A stretch of 5,122 nucleotides of DNA. Source: Granulosicoccus sp964352535. Its GTDB lineage: Bacteria; Pseudomonadota; Gammaproteobacteria; Granulosicoccales; Granulosicoccaceae. Below are positions 5,069 through 5,122 of this stretch, in pieces; the stretch's first letter is position 1; the number at the start of each line of letters is the position of its first letter. Under the pieces are notes generated by a model. The model was not told where the DNA came from. It did no database searches and was given only the letters and a program-made list of their open reading frames with translations. The stretch lies in the NCBI GenBank assembly GCA_964352535.1, contig CAYGSW010000369.1, forward strand, positions 1 to 5,122, read 5' to 3'. Made by a program: the position numbers and the translations under genes.

Positions 5069-5122
5069 TTAGGATTCAGAGTTCACCAGCCGCCGCCCTG
5101 CAATACCGGTGGCGGCCCCGCA
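5069..5122 (-). CDS. Possible C-terminal end of a minus-strand gene cut by the window edge
   Basis: Read on the minus strand, the last 54 bases give 17 open codons ending in TAA at 5069-5071, with C-terminus GRRLVNSES. The strong rise in GC content compared with the preceding region and the stop just outside the inverted repeat suggest that an external gene ends here. The stretch is too short to identify. The GC-rich segment can also fold (gccgccgcc at 5089-5097 with ggtggcggc at 5108-5116), so a structured non-coding sequence is an alternative. Confidence 0.22.
   Translation of the reverse strand, partial: CGAATGIAGRRLVNSES

Overview
The window looks like a piece of chromosome from a Gram-negative bacterium, most likely a proteobacterium. 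Two of the four convincing proteins carry export signals (one lipobox, one classical signal peptide). Genes are spaced as in a free-living bacterium, with intergenic gaps of 170 to 570 bases. Nothing in the sequence fixes the genus. The combination of a DUF3179 protein, a pentose/galactose-dehydrogenase-like SDR and a subtilase lipoprotein would suit a marine heterotroph such as a Granulosicoccus-like gammaproteobacterium, but that is inference.

Layout, left to right. Bases 1-24 are one copy of an imperfect inverted repeat whose partner lies at 5043-5066, close to the right edge. Next, on the minus strand, is a 420-residue subtilisin-family (S8) protease with a lipoprotein signal (93-1355). 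A 325-base gap with two inverted repeats follows. A 64-residue secreted small protein of unknown function (1681-1875, minus) has a near-perfect Shine-Dalgarno. A 570-base stretch then holds only a doubtful ORF and four tandem 18-base repeats. A 489-residue exported DUF3179 protein (2446-3915, minus) comes next. A 174-base divergent promoter region separates it from a plus-strand short-chain dehydrogenase (4090-4848) that closely resembles the D-xylose/L-arabinose/galactose 1-dehydrogenases. The right 274 bases hold a small hairpin, the second inverted repeat and possibly the last 17 codons of a minus-strand gene that enters from outside.

The genes do not form an obvious pathway. The three minus-strand genes share a direction but are too far apart to be a tight operon, and two of the three encode proteins predicted to sit in or beyond the cell envelope (the third, small one probably does too). 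The SDR is a cytoplasmic sugar-oxidation enzyme read the other way.

The most noteworthy points are: the inverted repeats bracketing all four genes with no transposase between them; the subtilase, which keeps Asp-His-Ser but seems to have lost the oxyanion-hole asparagine; the small secreted protein; and the repeat-rich control region upstream of the DUF3179 gene. I saw no CRISPR array, tRNA, rRNA, riboswitch or recognisable defence system.
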